DNA of 64,000 nucleotides from Mallotus nudiflorus (taxonomy: Eukaryota; Streptophyta; Magnoliopsida; Malpighiales; Euphorbiaceae): assembly GCA_947683625.1 (NCBI GenBank), contig CANTUR010000069.1, forward strand, positions 5,580,001 to 5,644,000, given 5' to 3'. A model generated the notes under the pieces. The model worked only from the letters and a program-made list of their open reading frames with translations. It ran no database searches and was not told the origin of the DNA. Made by a program: the position numbers and the translations under genes. Within the stretch, counting starts at the first letter, position 1. Every line of letters starts with the position of its first letter. Shown in pieces: positions 27,554 to 38,939 of the stretch.

Positions 27554-28524
27554 TGATGCAACCAAGCAAAGCAAGCCAATCAAACCAAGTGATCCATTGC
27601 ATTATGAGGGACCAATGATAAGATCAAGGACAAAGAAGTTCAAACAAGCATTGAATTTGCTTGTCTTTCACATTACAAGTAAGTTGGTGGATTTGACTAC
27701 AAGTAAAAGCTTGGAGCCGCATAATGAAGAGTTCAAGCTAATTAGCTTAATTTCCTATTCTGAAATTAATTAGCTTGAATTGGACAAATTTGGAAGTTAT
27801 TTTTTTTTCTATTTTGGAGTCAATACGGAAGATTCAAGAAGATTCTAGAAGATATGAGAAGATTCAAGGATATTCCAAGTCAAAGTCAATAAGTCAACAA
27901 GTTAAAGTCAAAGTCAAATAGTCAACAAGTCAAAGTCAAAGTCAAAGTCAAATAGTCAATAAGTCAAAGTCAAGGATCCATGGTCAACATGTGACATGGC
28001 ATGCTTCTATTCTTAGTTGTCATGAGTTGTCATTTTACTTAGTTGTCATGACTTGTAATGAGTTGTCAATTTTGACTTTTCAAAGATGAGTTGTCATGAG
28101 TTGTCCTATTTTGAAGGAAATCTCCTTAATTAAAGAATTTCCTATATAGGTATCTTTAGGAATAAGGAATAGAACCTTTTCCTTTAAGGATTAGGTTGTT
28201 TACATGCCTATATAAGGGCTAACCCTATGACATACGAATTTAAGAAGCATTGAAATATTAAAAGTGAGGTTTTTCCTTAAACTTTGTTCTTTTGAAACTT
28301 TGCAAGTTTAATTGAATTGTTTCACTTCTACCTTTCATTACAATTGCTAGGTTAGATTAAACTTAGAATTGTATGATTGTTCATCTTATAATAGCTAAGT
28401 ATCTTGCTTCAAATTAATAAGCAAGGGGTTTAGCTCCATCAACACAACTATCCTTGATGATCCTTGGGCTAATATTCAAAGTTGGATGCACGTTCTATCT
28501 CTATTATAGGTAGGGTTCGTATCA
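27554..28524 (+). repeat. 5' LTR of the truncated gypsy element
   Basis: It begins TGATGCAACC and ends GGTTCGTATCA, an imperfect terminal inverted pair, three bases before the PBS. From about 27723 on it is very similar to the array LTRs, roughly 95% by eye. Near 27603-27680 it encodes EGPMIRSRTKKFKQALN, the tail typical of plant gypsy Pol, so the pol frame runs into the LTR. It has an AGTCAA-rich stretch (about 27876-27975), repeated TTGTCAT motifs and a TATATAA box at about 28209. Confidence 0.85.
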
Positions 28525-28527
28525 GTT

Positions 28528-28540
28528 TGGTATCAGAGCC
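28528..28540 (+). other. Primer-binding site of the gypsy element
   Basis: TGGTATCAGAGCC, three bases after the LTR; an exact initiator-Met-tRNA type PBS. It is identical to the PBS in the array units. Confidence 0.9.
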
Positions 28541-29187
28541 AAACTTCAAGGTTTGGTTATTTATCATTTAATTTTCGTTCATAATTTCTTCTTCTGCTTC
28601 TCAATTCTTCTCAATTTAAAAAAAAAAAAACCAATCATTGTGTTTTATGCAAAAGGGTTCAAAATCTATCAAAAGACCCTTAATTTAGTTAGTTTGTTCA
28701 ATTTCCATATCTATTGAGAAAACAAAAAAAATTGTTACTTTATTTTAATTCAGAATTGTGTTTTGGTTGTGTTTGTGGGTGTATAACTCAAATTTGACTT
28801 CTTTTGTTAATTTTCATTGTGTATGATTTCTTGGCTTCTAAAAATTGGGTTTTTCTTGATTTTGAGCTAAGTTTTGTTCACTTGCTTATTTTCTTGTTTA
28901 TTTGATTCGTGAATAGTCACTTTGAATTTTAAGTTTAATTTGATTTTTGTGATTGTGGTGTTGAGTTGATTGAGCAATTTTTGCATATTTTGCATTAGTT
29001 TTATTAGAACTGAGATTTGGGGAATTTGAGTGGTAAAAGGTGAGTGGTGAGCTCATAAAAGGGTAAGAGCCTTATTAAGTGAAACACGAGTGTGAGTGCC
29101 ATTTAAATTGAGTAAAACACGTAAGGGAGTGTTTGGTGAGATCTTTTTTATTGCTACTAATAATTTCTTGTAGGAAAAATTAAAGCA
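28541..29187 (+). other. Leader of the gypsy element
   Basis: A non-coding stretch between PBS and gag. The first ~70 bases and a GTGAAACACGAG ... AACACGTAA(A/G)GGAGTGTTT block (about 29079-29133) are shared with the array units, which suggests retained cis signals such as packaging or dimerisation sites. An AAAAGGTGAGT donor-like site (29036-29046) and a TACTAAT...TTCTTGTAG acceptor-like site (29155-29173) could bound a 134-bp intron; this is weak evidence. Confidence 0.6.
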
Positions 29188-30329
29188 ATGACTCAAGAAG
29201 GTGAAGAAGGAATGCCCAATCAAAAGATGTACATGAAATCCATGACCCAATTGTTTGACAAGTTGAGACTAGATTTGGTAAACCAAATTGGAGACTTGGC
29301 AGACCGAATAGACAAGATAGAGTCAAGTCATCATGGAGATGCTAGTACAATCAATACTAGAACCCATGGGAGACATGAACAAGAGGATGATGAATAAACA
29401 TCCAATTCAGGCAGAAACGGGCATGCAAGAGTTGATAATAACTTGGGAAGCATTAAGATGAAAATTCCAAGTTTTCAAGGCAAAAGTGATGCCGAAGCCT
29501 ATTTGGAATGAAAGAAAAAGGTGGAGTTCATCTTTGAGTGCCATCAATATTTCTAAAAAAAGAAGGTGAAGCTAGTTGCCGTCGAGTTTATCGATTATAC
29601 ACTTGTTTGGTGGAATCAATTGGTGACTAGTAGAAGAAGGAACCATGATCGACTTATTAAGACATGGGAGGAGATGAAGGCAATCATGCACAAGAGGTTT
29701 GTTCCTACACACTATTATAGAGAATTGTATAATAAACTTCAAAACCTTGTGCAATGATCTAAAAGTGTAGAGGAGTACCATCAAGCAATGGAGATAGCTA
29801 TGATTAGAGCAAATATTAATAAAGACCGTGAGGCAACAATGGTGAGGTTTTTGTATGGGCTAAATAGAAACATAGCCGACTTAGTGGAATTACATCACTA
29901 TGTTGACATGGATGATATGTTGCACATGGCGATCAAGATTGAGAAGCAATTGAAATTCAAGAATTCCAAAGGCAATTCAACTTCTTCTAGTGCTTCATGG
30001 AAGTCAAATTGGAAGAATGGAGATGAGAGCTTCAGTAAGGAAATTTTGACAACAACAAAGGAGGAAACGAAGGGGGCAATGCCAAAACTAAAAACAAAGG
30101 TGAAATTCAAACTAAACGATCTCATGATGTTCAATGTTTTAAATGTTTGGGTTATGGGCATATCTCTTCTAACTGCCCAAATAAGCACACCATGACGATG
30201 AGGGGTAGTGAAGTCTTTAGTGAAAGTGATGATGATGAGTGCAATTTGGAGATGCCTAAGCTTGAGGATGCAAGTGATGATGAGGCTGTACAAAGTCCAT
30301 CACATGGTGAATTACTTATGACAAGGTGA
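29188..30329 (+). pseudogene. Gypsy gag pseudogene
   Basis: It starts at an ATG at 29188 (MTQEGEEGMPNQ). A retrotransposon gag domain follows: KMKIPSFQGKSDAEAYLE, VEFIFECHQYF, LVWWNQL, TWEEMKAIMHKRFVP, and VRFLYGLNRNIADLVELHHY. Near 30130-30180 there is an intact CCHC zinc knuckle (CFKCLGYGHISSNC). In-frame stops lie near 29395, 29508, 29553 and 29755. A frameshift of one base lies near 30100-30130, just before the knuckle. Gag would package the RNA. The gag of the neighbouring array belongs to the same superfamily but is clearly different in sequence. Confidence 0.88.
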
Positions 30330-30332
30330 ATC

Positions 30333-31020
30333 ATGAATGTGCAAACCAAGATGGAGGATGAGGCACAACGTGAGAACATCTTTCACACTAGATGCAAGGT
30401 GCAAGATAAGGTATGTTGTATGATCATTAATGGCAGTAGTTGCACAAATGTAGCTAGCACCATGTTAGTTGAGAAATTGCATTTATATACCATGAAGCAC
30501 CCTAGGCCTTACACATTGCAATGGCTGAATGATTATGGGGAGATAAAAGTAACTAAGCAAGTGAAGATAGCATTTTCCATAGGCAAATATGAAGATGAAG
30601 TATTGTGTGATGTAGTGCCTATGTAAGCTTGTCATATTCTTTTGGGGCGTCCTTGGCAATATGATAAGAGGGCTAATCATAATGGGTTTTCTAATAGATA
30701 TTCTTTTGTAATGAATGATGTACCCATTACCCTTAAACCTTTAACCGCTAAAGAAGTGTATGAGGACCAAAAAGTCCTAAAGCAAAGATTTGAAGAGTTT
30801 GAAAAAGAAAAAGCAATAAAAAGAGAGAGTGAGAGTTTGCATAAAAAAGAAAAGGCAAACAAGCAAAAGGAGAGCTGTGAGAAAAGCAATGAGAGGAGTG
30901 AGCAAAGAGTGGAAAAAGGAGAGCTTGAGGGGATGCACAATGAGAAAAAAAAGAGTGATGCACATGCAAAAGGAGAGTTGAGTGTGAATAAGGTAACATA
31001 AGAGAGAAAAGCAAGTTTTT
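30333..31020 (+). pseudogene. Gypsy aspartic protease and protease-RT linker pseudogene
   Basis: Protease signatures: IFHTRCKVQDKVCCMI, then INGSSCTNVAS, where related proteins have Asp-Gly. The catalytic Asp codon is AAT (Asn). Further on are KHPRPYTLQWLN, GKYEDEVLCDVVPM and LLGRPWQYDKR. A TAA at 30624-30626 interrupts the frame, which continues to a charged, Lys/Glu-rich linker (about 30770-31000) ending in a TAA near 30999. Loss of the active-site Asp plus the stops mean it is inactive. Confidence 0.85.
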
Positions 31021-32075
31021 ATGCAAAAGAAAAAGATGTGAGGAAAGCTTTACTCTTAAGGCAGCCTATGCTTGTACTTGTTTACAAGGAATCTTATTTG
31101 AGCTCTAACGATCTTGACCCTTCTTTGCCTAGTTCTTTTGTCAGATAATTGCAGGAATTTCAAGATGTGTTTCCCGATGATATTCCTAGTGGTTTGCTGC
31201 CAATAAGAGGAATAGAGCATCAGATTGACTTTGTACCTGGTTCTATAATTCCAAATAGACCCGTATATAGATGCAATCCTGAGGAAACCAAAGAGTTGCA
31301 AAGGCAAGTTCAGGATCTTATGAACAAAGGTTACATTTAAGAAAGCATGAGCCCGTGTGCCGTTCTGATTTTACTTGTGCCTAAGAAGGATGGCACTTGG
31401 AGAATGTGTGTTGATTATCGTGCAATTAACAAAATAACAGTAAAGTATCGTCATCCTATTCCTAGGTTAGATGATATGCTTGATGAGTTGCATGGGGCTG
31501 TTATATTTTCCAAGATTGATTTGAAAAGTGGTTATCATCAAATTTGCATGAAAGAGGGTGATGAGTGGAAAACTGCATTTAAAACAAAATATGGTTTATA
31601 TGAGTGGTTAGTCATGCCTTTTGGTTTAACTAATGCACCTAGCACTTTTATGAGATTAATGAACCATGTTTTGCGTGCTTTCATTAGAAAATTTGTGGTT
31701 GTTTATTTTGATGATATACTTATATATAGTAAATCTTTGGAAGAGCATATTAAACATGTGCATTTGGTTTTGGAAGTGTTGCGTAAGGAATGTTTGTATG
31801 CTAACCTCAAAAAGTGTAGTTTTTGCACACATAAGCTTGTTTTCTTAGGCTTTGTTGTTAGTGCAAAAGGAATAGAGGTAGATGAAGAGAAGGTCAAGGC
31901 AATTAAAGACTGGCCTATGCCTAGAGGAGTTAGTGATGTGCGAAGTTTTCATGGTCTTGCAAGCTTTTATAGGCGATTTATGAGGGATTTTAGTACCATT
32001 ACAGTGCCATTGACCGAAGTCATTAAGAAAAATGTTGGCTTCAAGTGGGGAGAAGCACAAGAACAAGCATTTAAC
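31021..32075 (+). pseudogene. Gypsy reverse transcriptase pseudogene, cut at the start of RNase H
   Basis: It opens with FQDVFPDDIPSGLLPIRGIEH and a DFVPG segment. A TAA follows at 31338-31340 and then a long open segment from 31347. RT motifs are well kept: LVPKKDGTWRMCVDYRAIN, PIPRLDDMLDELHGA, FSKIDLKSGYHQI, LVMPFGLTNAPSTFMRLMN, the catalytic VVYFDDILIYSK, LGFVVSAKGI and the connection motif FHGLASFYRRF. The frame then reads VGFKWGEAQEQAF and passes into satellite at about 32075. RT would copy the element RNA. The remaining RNase H and the integrase are missing. Confidence 0.92.
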
Positions 32076-32080
32076 CATTT

Positions 32081-35000
32081 GAGCACATATTTGCACGAGT
32101 TAACATTTTGCATTAAGACGTGCGGGAAAGTGTGTGATTTGTGCATATAATAAAGTCAACAGGATTTATAATTTAAAAATGCTAGAATGTGTATTTAGGG
32201 TTTTGAATATCCTATTTGGGCCTTATATAAAATGTTTAAAACCATTTGTGCATAGATTTGCATGAGTTCATGTTTTACCTTTAAATGGGTACAAAAGTGT
32301 ACGAATTTTGCATATAATAAAGTCTATAAGAATCATAAGTAAATATTACTAGAATGTGTATTTAGGATTATGAATATGAAATTGGAGCCTTAGATAACAT
32401 GTTGAAAACCATTTATGCACAAATTTGCACGAGTTCATATTTTGCATTCAAACGTGTGCATAAGTGTATGTTTTGTGTATAAAATAAAGTCAACAAGATT
32501 TAGAATGTTGGAACAAGTACTTAGGATTATGATGAATATACAACTGGATCCTTGGCCAACTTATTTAAAATTGTTTGTGCATATATTTGCACGTGTTCAC
32601 ATTTTGCGTACAAATATGCACAAAAGTGTACAATTTCTACATTTAACAAAGTCAATGAAATTTATGAGTTTAAAAAGCTAGATTGGGTATTTAGTATTGT
32701 CAGTATACAATTCAAGACTTGAATAACATGTTTAAAACCATTTAGACACATATTTGCGTGATTTGATGTTTTACGTTCAAATGTGCACAAAAGTGCATGG
32801 TTTGTGCATTTTATAATGTCAATAATATTTACAAGCTTGGAATTCTACAATGTGTATTTTGGATTATGAATATGCAATTGGAGCCACGAATAACATGTTT
32901 AAAACCAATTGTGCACATATTTGCATGAGTTCACATTTTATGTTTAGACATGTGGAAAAGTGTGCAATTTGTGCATATAATAAAGTCAACAACATTTTCA
33001 AGTTTAGAATGTTAGAATATGTATTTATGATTTTGAATATGCAATTGGCGGCTTGGATAACATGTTTAAAACTATTTGTTCACAGATTTGCAAGAGTTTA
33101 CATTTTGCGCTCAGACGTGCACAAAAGTGTACGATTTGTGCTTATAATAAAGTCAATAAGATTTTCAAGTTCAAAATGCTATAGTGTGTATTTAAGATTA
33201 TGAATATGCAATTGGAGCCTTGGATAACATGTTTAAAACCATTTATGCATATATTTGCACAAGTTCACATTTGCATTCAAACATGCACAAAAGTGTACGA
33301 TTTGTGCACATAATAAACTCAACAAGATTTACAAGTTCAGAAGGCTAGAATGTGTATTTAGGATTATGAATATGCAATTGGATTCTTGGATAACTTGTTT
33401 AAAACCATTTGTGAACAAATTTGCTCAAGTTCATGTTTTGCACACAAGTGTACGATTTCTACACATAATAAAGTCAATAAGATTTTCATGTTCAAAATGC
33501 TAGAATTTTTATTTAGGAATATGAATATACAATTAGAGCCTTCAAAATTTTGTTTAAAATAATTTACACACTGATTTGCCCGTGTTCATATTTTTTATTC
33601 AAACGTGCACAAAAATATACGATTTGTGCATTTAACAAAGTCAATAATATTTATGAATTTGAAAAGCTAGAATGTGTATTTAGGATTGTGAATATACAAT
33701 TCAAGCCTTAAACAACATTTTTAAAACCATTTGTGCACATATTTGCATAATTTGATGTTTTGTATTCAAACGTGCACAAAAGTGCATGGTTTGTGCATTT
33801 TATAAGCTCAGTAATATTTAAAACAATGTGTGTTTAGCATTATGAATATGAAATTGGACCCCTAGATAACATGTTTAAGATCACTTGTGCACAAAATTGC
33901 ATGAGTTCACATTTTGCGTTCACCTATGCACAAAAGTGTACGATTTCATCTTATAATAAAATGAACAAGATTTTTAAGTTCTGAATGCTAGAATATTTAT
34001 CTAGGATTATGGACATGCAATTGGAGCCTTGGAAAACATGTTTAAAATCATTTATGCATGGATTTGTACGTGTTCGCATTTTACGATTAAAAGTGCACAA
34101 AACTGTATGATTTGTGTATTTAAAAAATTCAATAAAATTTATGATTTAGAAAAGGTAGAATTTGTATTTGGGATTACAAATATACAATTCAAGCCTTGAA
34201 TAACATGTTTAAAACCATTTGGACTCATATATGCATGATTTGACATTTTAATTTGGAACGTGCATAAAAGTGCACGGTTTGTGCATTTATAAGGTCAACA
34301 ATATTTACAAGCTTGGAGTACTACAATGTGTACTTAGGATTATGAATATGCAATTGTGGCCTTGGATAACATGTTTAAAACCATTTGTGCATAGATTGGC
34401 ATGAGTTCATGTTTTGTATTTTGACGGGCATAAAAGTGTACAATTTTGCAAATAATAAAGTTAAAGAATGTGTAATTAGAATTTTGTGCACAAATTTGAT
34501 GTTTTTTGTTTGAACATGCATTAAAGTGCACGATTTGTGAATTTTTTAAAGTCAATAATATTTACAAGATTGGGATACTACAATGTGTATTTAGGATTAT
34601 GAATAGTCAATTGGAGCCTTGATAACATGTTTAAAACCATTTGTGCATAAATTTTCACTAGTTCACGTTTTGCATTCAAACGTGCAAAAAAGTGTACGAT
34701 TTGTGCATATAATAAAGTGAACAAGATTTATAAGTTCAAAATGATAGAATGTGTATTTAGGAGTTTGAATATGCAATTGGAGTCTTGGATAACATGCTTA
34801 AAACCATTTGTGCACAGATTTGCACGAGTTCACGTTTTACATTCATATGTGCAAAAATGTGTACAATTTATGCATATAATAAAGCAACAGGATTTTCAAG
34901 TTCAAAATGCTAGAATGTGTATTGAAGATTATGAATATGCAATTGGAGCCTTGTATAACATGTTTAAAACCATTTGTGCATAGATTTGCATGAGTTCACA

Positions 35001-35612
35001 TTTTGCATTTAGTCATACACAAAAGTGTATGATTTGTGCACATAAAAAAATCAATAAGATTTACAAGTTCAGAAGGCTAGAATGTGTATTTAGGATTATG
35101 AATATGCAATTGGAGCCTTGGATAACATGTTTAAAACCATTTGTGAATAGATTTACACGAGTTCACATTTTGCATTTAGACGTGCGCAAAAGTGTATGAT
35201 TTTTGTATATAATAAAGAAATAAGATTTTTAAGTTTAGAATGCTAGAATATGTCTTTAGGATAGTGAATATATGATAAGAGCCTTGGCCAACTTGTATAA
35301 AATGATTTGTGCACAGATTTGCACGTACTCACATTTTCCATTCAAACATGCACAAAAGTGTACGATTTGTGCATTTAATAAAGTCAACAAAATTTATGAG
35401 TCTAAAAAGCTAGAATATGTATTTAGGATTATGAATATACAATTCAAGCCTTGGAACCATTTTCACACATATTTGCATGATTTGATGTTTTATGTTCAAA
35501 CGTGCACAAAAGTGTATGGTTTGTGCATTTTATAAGCTCAGTAATATTTACAACCTTGGATTGCTATAATGTTTATTTAGTATAATGAAAATTAAATTAG
35601 AGCCATGGATAA
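32081..35612. repeat. 167-bp satellite array, old divergent domain (third block)
   Basis: Monomers like those at 1-7945 and 17285-27094, for example TTGGATAACATGTTTAAAACC near 33053, 33220 and 33387. A locally deleted monomer occurs near 34450-34560. It ends at GAGCCATGGATAA, directly followed by the first base of the array LTR. No gene is seen. Confidence 0.92.
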
Positions 35613-36413
35613 TAATATGAACCCTAAAAGGGATCAACAACGCCTAAATATGAAGAATTCAAGCTAATTAGGTTAATTTCCTATTCTGAAATTAATTAGC
35701 TTGATTGGATGAATTTTGATTTATTTTCCTATTTTGGAGTCAATAAGGAAGATTCAAGAAGATTTTAGAAGATGTGAGAAGATTCAAGAATATTCCAAGT
35801 CAAAGTCAATAAGTCAAAGTCAAAGTCAAATAGTCAACAAGTCAAAGTCAATAGTCAATGGTCAACATATGACATGGCATGTGACGTGGCATGCTTTAAT
35901 GCTTAGTTGTCATGAGTTGTCATTTTACTTAGTTGTCATGAATTGTAATGAGTTGTCAATTTTGACTTTTCAAAGATGAGTTGTCATTAGTTGTCCTATT
36001 TTAAAGGAAATCTCCTTAATTAAGGATTTTCCTATATAGGTATCTTTGGGAATAAGGAATAGAACCTTTTGCTTTAAGGATTAGGTTGTTTACATGCCTA
36101 TATAAGGGCTAACCCTATGACATACGAATTAAGAAGATTGAAATATTAAAAGTGAGGTTTTTTCCTTGAACTTTGTTCTTTTGAAACTTTGCAAGTTTAC
36201 TTGAATTGTTTCACTTCTACCTTTCATTACAATTGCTAGGTTAGATTAAACTTAGAATTGTGTGATTATTCATCTTATAATAGCTAAGTATCTTGCTTCA
36301 AATTAATAAGCAAGGGGTTTAGCTCCATCAACACAACTATCCTTGATGATCCTTGGGCTAATATTCAAAGTTGGATGCGCGTTCTATCTCTTTTATAGGT
36401 AGGGTTCGTATCA
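35613..36413 (+). repeat. Array LTR 1
   Basis: 801 bp, TAATATGAACC to GGTTCGTATCA. The inverted ends match if the first two bases were once TG. It contains an AGTCAA-rich stretch (about 35797-35860), TTGTCAT repeats (about 35905-35995) and a TATATAA box (36099-36105). It shares the CCTTGAACTTTG variant only with LTR 7, and has GATTGGATG where others have GATTGGACG. Confidence 0.92.
36099..36105 (+). promoter_or_regulatory. Putative TATA box in array LTR 1
   Basis: TATATAA within CATGCCTATATAAGGGCT, 486 bp into the LTR. The same motif occurs at the matching place in all nine array LTRs and in the gypsy LTR at about 28209. Confidence 0.6.
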
Positions 36414-36416
36414 GTT

Positions 36417-36429
36417 TGGTATCAGAGCC
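36417..36429 (+). other. Primer-binding site, array unit 1
   Basis: TGGTATCAGAGCC three bases after LTR 1. The same 13 bases follow LTRs 2-8 (for example 38718-38730). After LTR 9 the sequence breaks off inside this site. Confidence 0.9.
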
Positions 36430-36636
36430 AAACTTCAAGGTTTGGTTATTTATCATTTAATTTTCGTTCATAATTTCTTCTTCTTCTTCTCAATTCTTCA
36501 TAATTTGAAAAAAAAAACAAATTTTTTTTTAGTGAAACACGAGAGCATTCATATCCTTGAGTGTAAACACGTAAAGGAGTGTTTTGTGAGGGTTTCTTTT
36601 CTATTTTTTTCTAAATTTTCTTTGTGTGTGGTTATT
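36430..36636 (+). other. Leader of array unit 1
   Basis: AAACTTCAAGGTTTGG (able to fold with the preceding CC), TTC repeats, an A-run followed by a T-run of variable length among units, then GTGAAACACGAG and AACACGTAAAGGAGTG blocks shared with the gypsy leader. The frame is open upstream of the gag ATG but looks non-coding (Phe-rich, homopolymer-driven). Confidence 0.65.
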
Positions 36637-37968
36637 ATGGATGTGCCTTATTTTCTTGGTAAGAATGATCCTTATGTTTACTTGGAATGGGTGCAACAAA
36701 TAGAAGAGATATTTGATTCTCTTATGATAATTGATTTCCAAAAGTGTAAACTTGCTTCTCAAAAATTTCTAGGTCGTGCTCCTATATGGTGGAAAGATTT
36801 GATGGTTTTATGGAGAGAGAATGGGAATAGTGAGATTAGAAATTAGGAATTAGTGAAAAGGTTAATGACTAGACATTTTATTCCTCATGATGTTAGGAAT
36901 AAGTACTTTCTTAAATTGCAAAGACTTAAACAAGGGGATGAATTAGGTGTTGATGATTATGCTAAAAATTTTATGTTTTTTGTAATTGCAAGTGATTTAG
37001 GTGAATCTGAAGGGCAGAAAATTACAAGATTCATAAGCGGGCTTAAAAGTGAAATTAAACAAGATCTTATGTTTGTGGTACAATTGCAACTTAATTTGTC
37101 TTTGAATGATGTAATTTCACTTGCTTTAGATAGAGAGAGTTGGAGTAATAAGGTTGATAATCTAAGAGGTTCTAATGTTGAAGTGGTGTTAAGTGATCAT
37201 GAGAAGAAGCATGAGGATCAATTATATGATCAAACTATGGAGGCAAACATTATTCATGAAGAGAAGTGTGAAAAAGAAGTGGTTGTGTGTGAGGAGATCA
37301 AAATAGAGTGTCAATCCAAGAATAGTGATTTTGTTGAAGTCATTAAAGATAATAAGGAGTGTTTGAAAAGTTTTGAGCAGTGTAGTGAAGTTGTACAAGG
37401 ATTAACTACTCAAGAAGTTACTAAGAGTGCATATTATGATCATGAAGAGGACTATCAAGAAGTTTGTGCACAAAAGAAAGAAGAGTATAACAAGTTGGTT
37501 CTTCATCATGATTATGCTAACAACTTTAATCTTTCTTTTCTAGTGTTTTGAAATTTGTTTTACAGACTTCTATGCCATACAAAGATCCCTTTTGCTGATG
37601 TTATTGAAGTTCCTTATGTCAACAATGCAATCTATGGAGTCTTCGCATATACCAAGAAGAACATGAGATATTCATGTTTCAAGTTTAGAAGGAAGCAACA
37701 AGAACGCAATCCTTACAAGTTCATGACCAAAAGTTTTATGCTTCGAATGTTCAATCAAGTTCAAGTTTTTTTGAAGCTACTTTTATGGTGCACTACTTCA
37801 AAGGAGAAATTTTCAACAAAGATGTTTGTATTTGACCCTGGAGGATTTGCACATTTATCAACTCTAGAAGATGGCTATGATTCGAGGGCGAATCATCTTC
37901 AAGAGGGAGGGAATAATATGAACCCTAAAAGGGATCAACAACGCCTAAATATGAAGAATTCAAGCTAA
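36637..37968 (+). pseudogene. Array unit 1: gag pseudogene with pol-tail remnant
   Basis: The most likely start is the ATG of MDVPYFLGKNDPYVYLEW; the open frame further upstream is homopolymer leader. A retrotransposon gag domain follows (LEWVQQIEEIF, LGRAPIWWKDL, RLMTRHFIPHDVRN, KYFLKLQRLKQGDELGVDDY, ITRFISGLKSEIKQDL). A TAG at 36844-36846 stands where related gags have the Trp of a W-E-x-M-K motif. A charged linker rich in Glu and Lys follows, with no zinc knuckle. A TGA lies at 37549-37551. The last part ends ...DSRANHLQEGGN, the usual end of plant gypsy Pol at the polypurine tract, and runs 55 bp into the next LTR. The codon before KRLM is GTG here and in unit 7, ATG in the others. FMFF here is FKFF in most units. 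Confidence 0.85.
37901..37913 (+). other. Polypurine tract, array unit 1
   Basis: AAGAGGGAGGGAA directly before LTR 2. It also encodes the QEGGN end of the pol-tail. It is repeated before LTRs 3-9 but absent before LTR 1, where satellite precedes. Confidence 0.8.
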
Positions 37969-38714
37969 TTAGGTTAATTTCCTATTCTGAAATTAATTAG
38001 CTTGATTGGACGAATTTTGATTTATTTTCCTATTTTGGAGTCAATAAGGAAGATTCAAGAAGATTTTAGAAGATGTGAGAAGATTCAAGAATATTCCAAG
38101 TCAAAGTCAATAAGTCAAAGTCAAAGTCAAATAGTCAACAAGTCAAAGTCAATGGTCAATGGTCAACATATGACATGGCATGTGACATGGCATGCTTTAA
38201 TGCTTAGTTGTCATGAGTTGTCATTTTACTTAGTTGTCATGAATTGTAATGAGTTGTCAATTTTGACTTTTCAAAGATGAGTTGTCATTAGTTGTCCTAT
38301 TTTAAAGGAAATCTCCTTAATTAAGGATTTTCCTATATAGGTATCTTTGGGAATAAGGAATAGAACCTTTTCCTTTAAGGATTAGGTTGTTTACATGCCT
38401 ATATAAGGGCTAACCCTATGACATACGAATTAAGAAGATTGAAATATTAAAAGTGAGGTTTTTTCCTTAAACTTTGTTCTTTTGAAACTTTGCAAGTTTA
38501 CTTGAATTGTTTCACTTCTACCTTTCATTACAATTGCTAGGTTAGATTAAACTTAGAATTGTGTGATTATTCATCTTATAATAGCTAAGTATCTTGCTTC
38601 AAATTAATAGGCAAGGGGTTTAGCTCCATCAACACAACTATCCTTGATGATCCTTGGGCTAATATTCAAAGTTGGATGCGCGTTCTATCTCTTTTATAGG
38701 TAGGGTTCGTATCA
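37914..38714 (+). repeat. Array LTR 2
   Basis: 801 bp; shared by units 1 (as 3' LTR) and 2 (as 5' LTR). It has the AATAGGCAAGG variant, also in LTRs 3, 4 and 6. Confidence 0.92.
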
Positions 38715-38939
38715 GTTTGGTATCAGAGCCAAACTTCAAGGTTTGGTTATTTATCATTTAATTTTCGTTCATAATTTCTTCTTCTTCTTCTCAATTCTTC
38801 ATAATTTGAAAAAAAAAAACAAATTTTTTTTTTAGTGAAACACGAGAGCATTCATATCCTTGAGTGTAAACACGTAAAGGAGTGTTTTGTGAGGGTTTTT
38901 TTTCTATTTTTTTCTAAATTTTCTTTGTGTGTGGTTATT

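Larger units (their letters stand above)
27554..32080 (+). mobile_element. Ty3/gypsy LTR retrotransposon, 3'-truncated and inactive
   Basis: 5' LTR (27554-28524), PBS, leader, gag, protease and RT, then an abrupt change to satellite in the sequence AACCATTTGAG at about 32073-32083. RNase H, integrase, any chromodomain and the 3' LTR are absent. The polyprotein resembles the widespread plant gypsy family with GSSCTNVAS, LLGRPWQ and VYFDDILIYSK motifs. A chromovirus (CRM or related) affiliation would fit the centromeric setting, but the diagnostic C-terminal domain is missing. The junction AACCATTTG is shared by satellite and element, suggesting a microhomology join. Confidence 0.9.

Noticed and set aside
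27095..28524. A single 1430-bp gypsy LTR starting at TGTAGACACCC
   Set aside because: The inverted ends TGATGCAACC / GGTTCGTATCA and the pol-tail frame beginning just after TGAT place the LTR start at 27554. I keep the longer version only as an alternative.
30677..31026. Three overlapping minus-strand frames opposite the gypsy linker
   Set aside because: Shadows of a Lys/Glu-rich coding segment, which read as Phe/Leu/Ser-rich on the other strand.
36442..36636. Extending the gag start upstream of 36637
   Set aside because: The added residues come from TTC and T-runs whose lengths differ between units and shift the frame; only the ATG at MDVPYF is conserved in all eight.
38002..38280. A 92-codon open frame in the array LTRs with repeated SKSISQSQSQ
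   Set aside because: It is the AGTCAA-type microsatellite translated; the same stretch in the gypsy LTR is not kept as a frame, and it lies in the promoter region.
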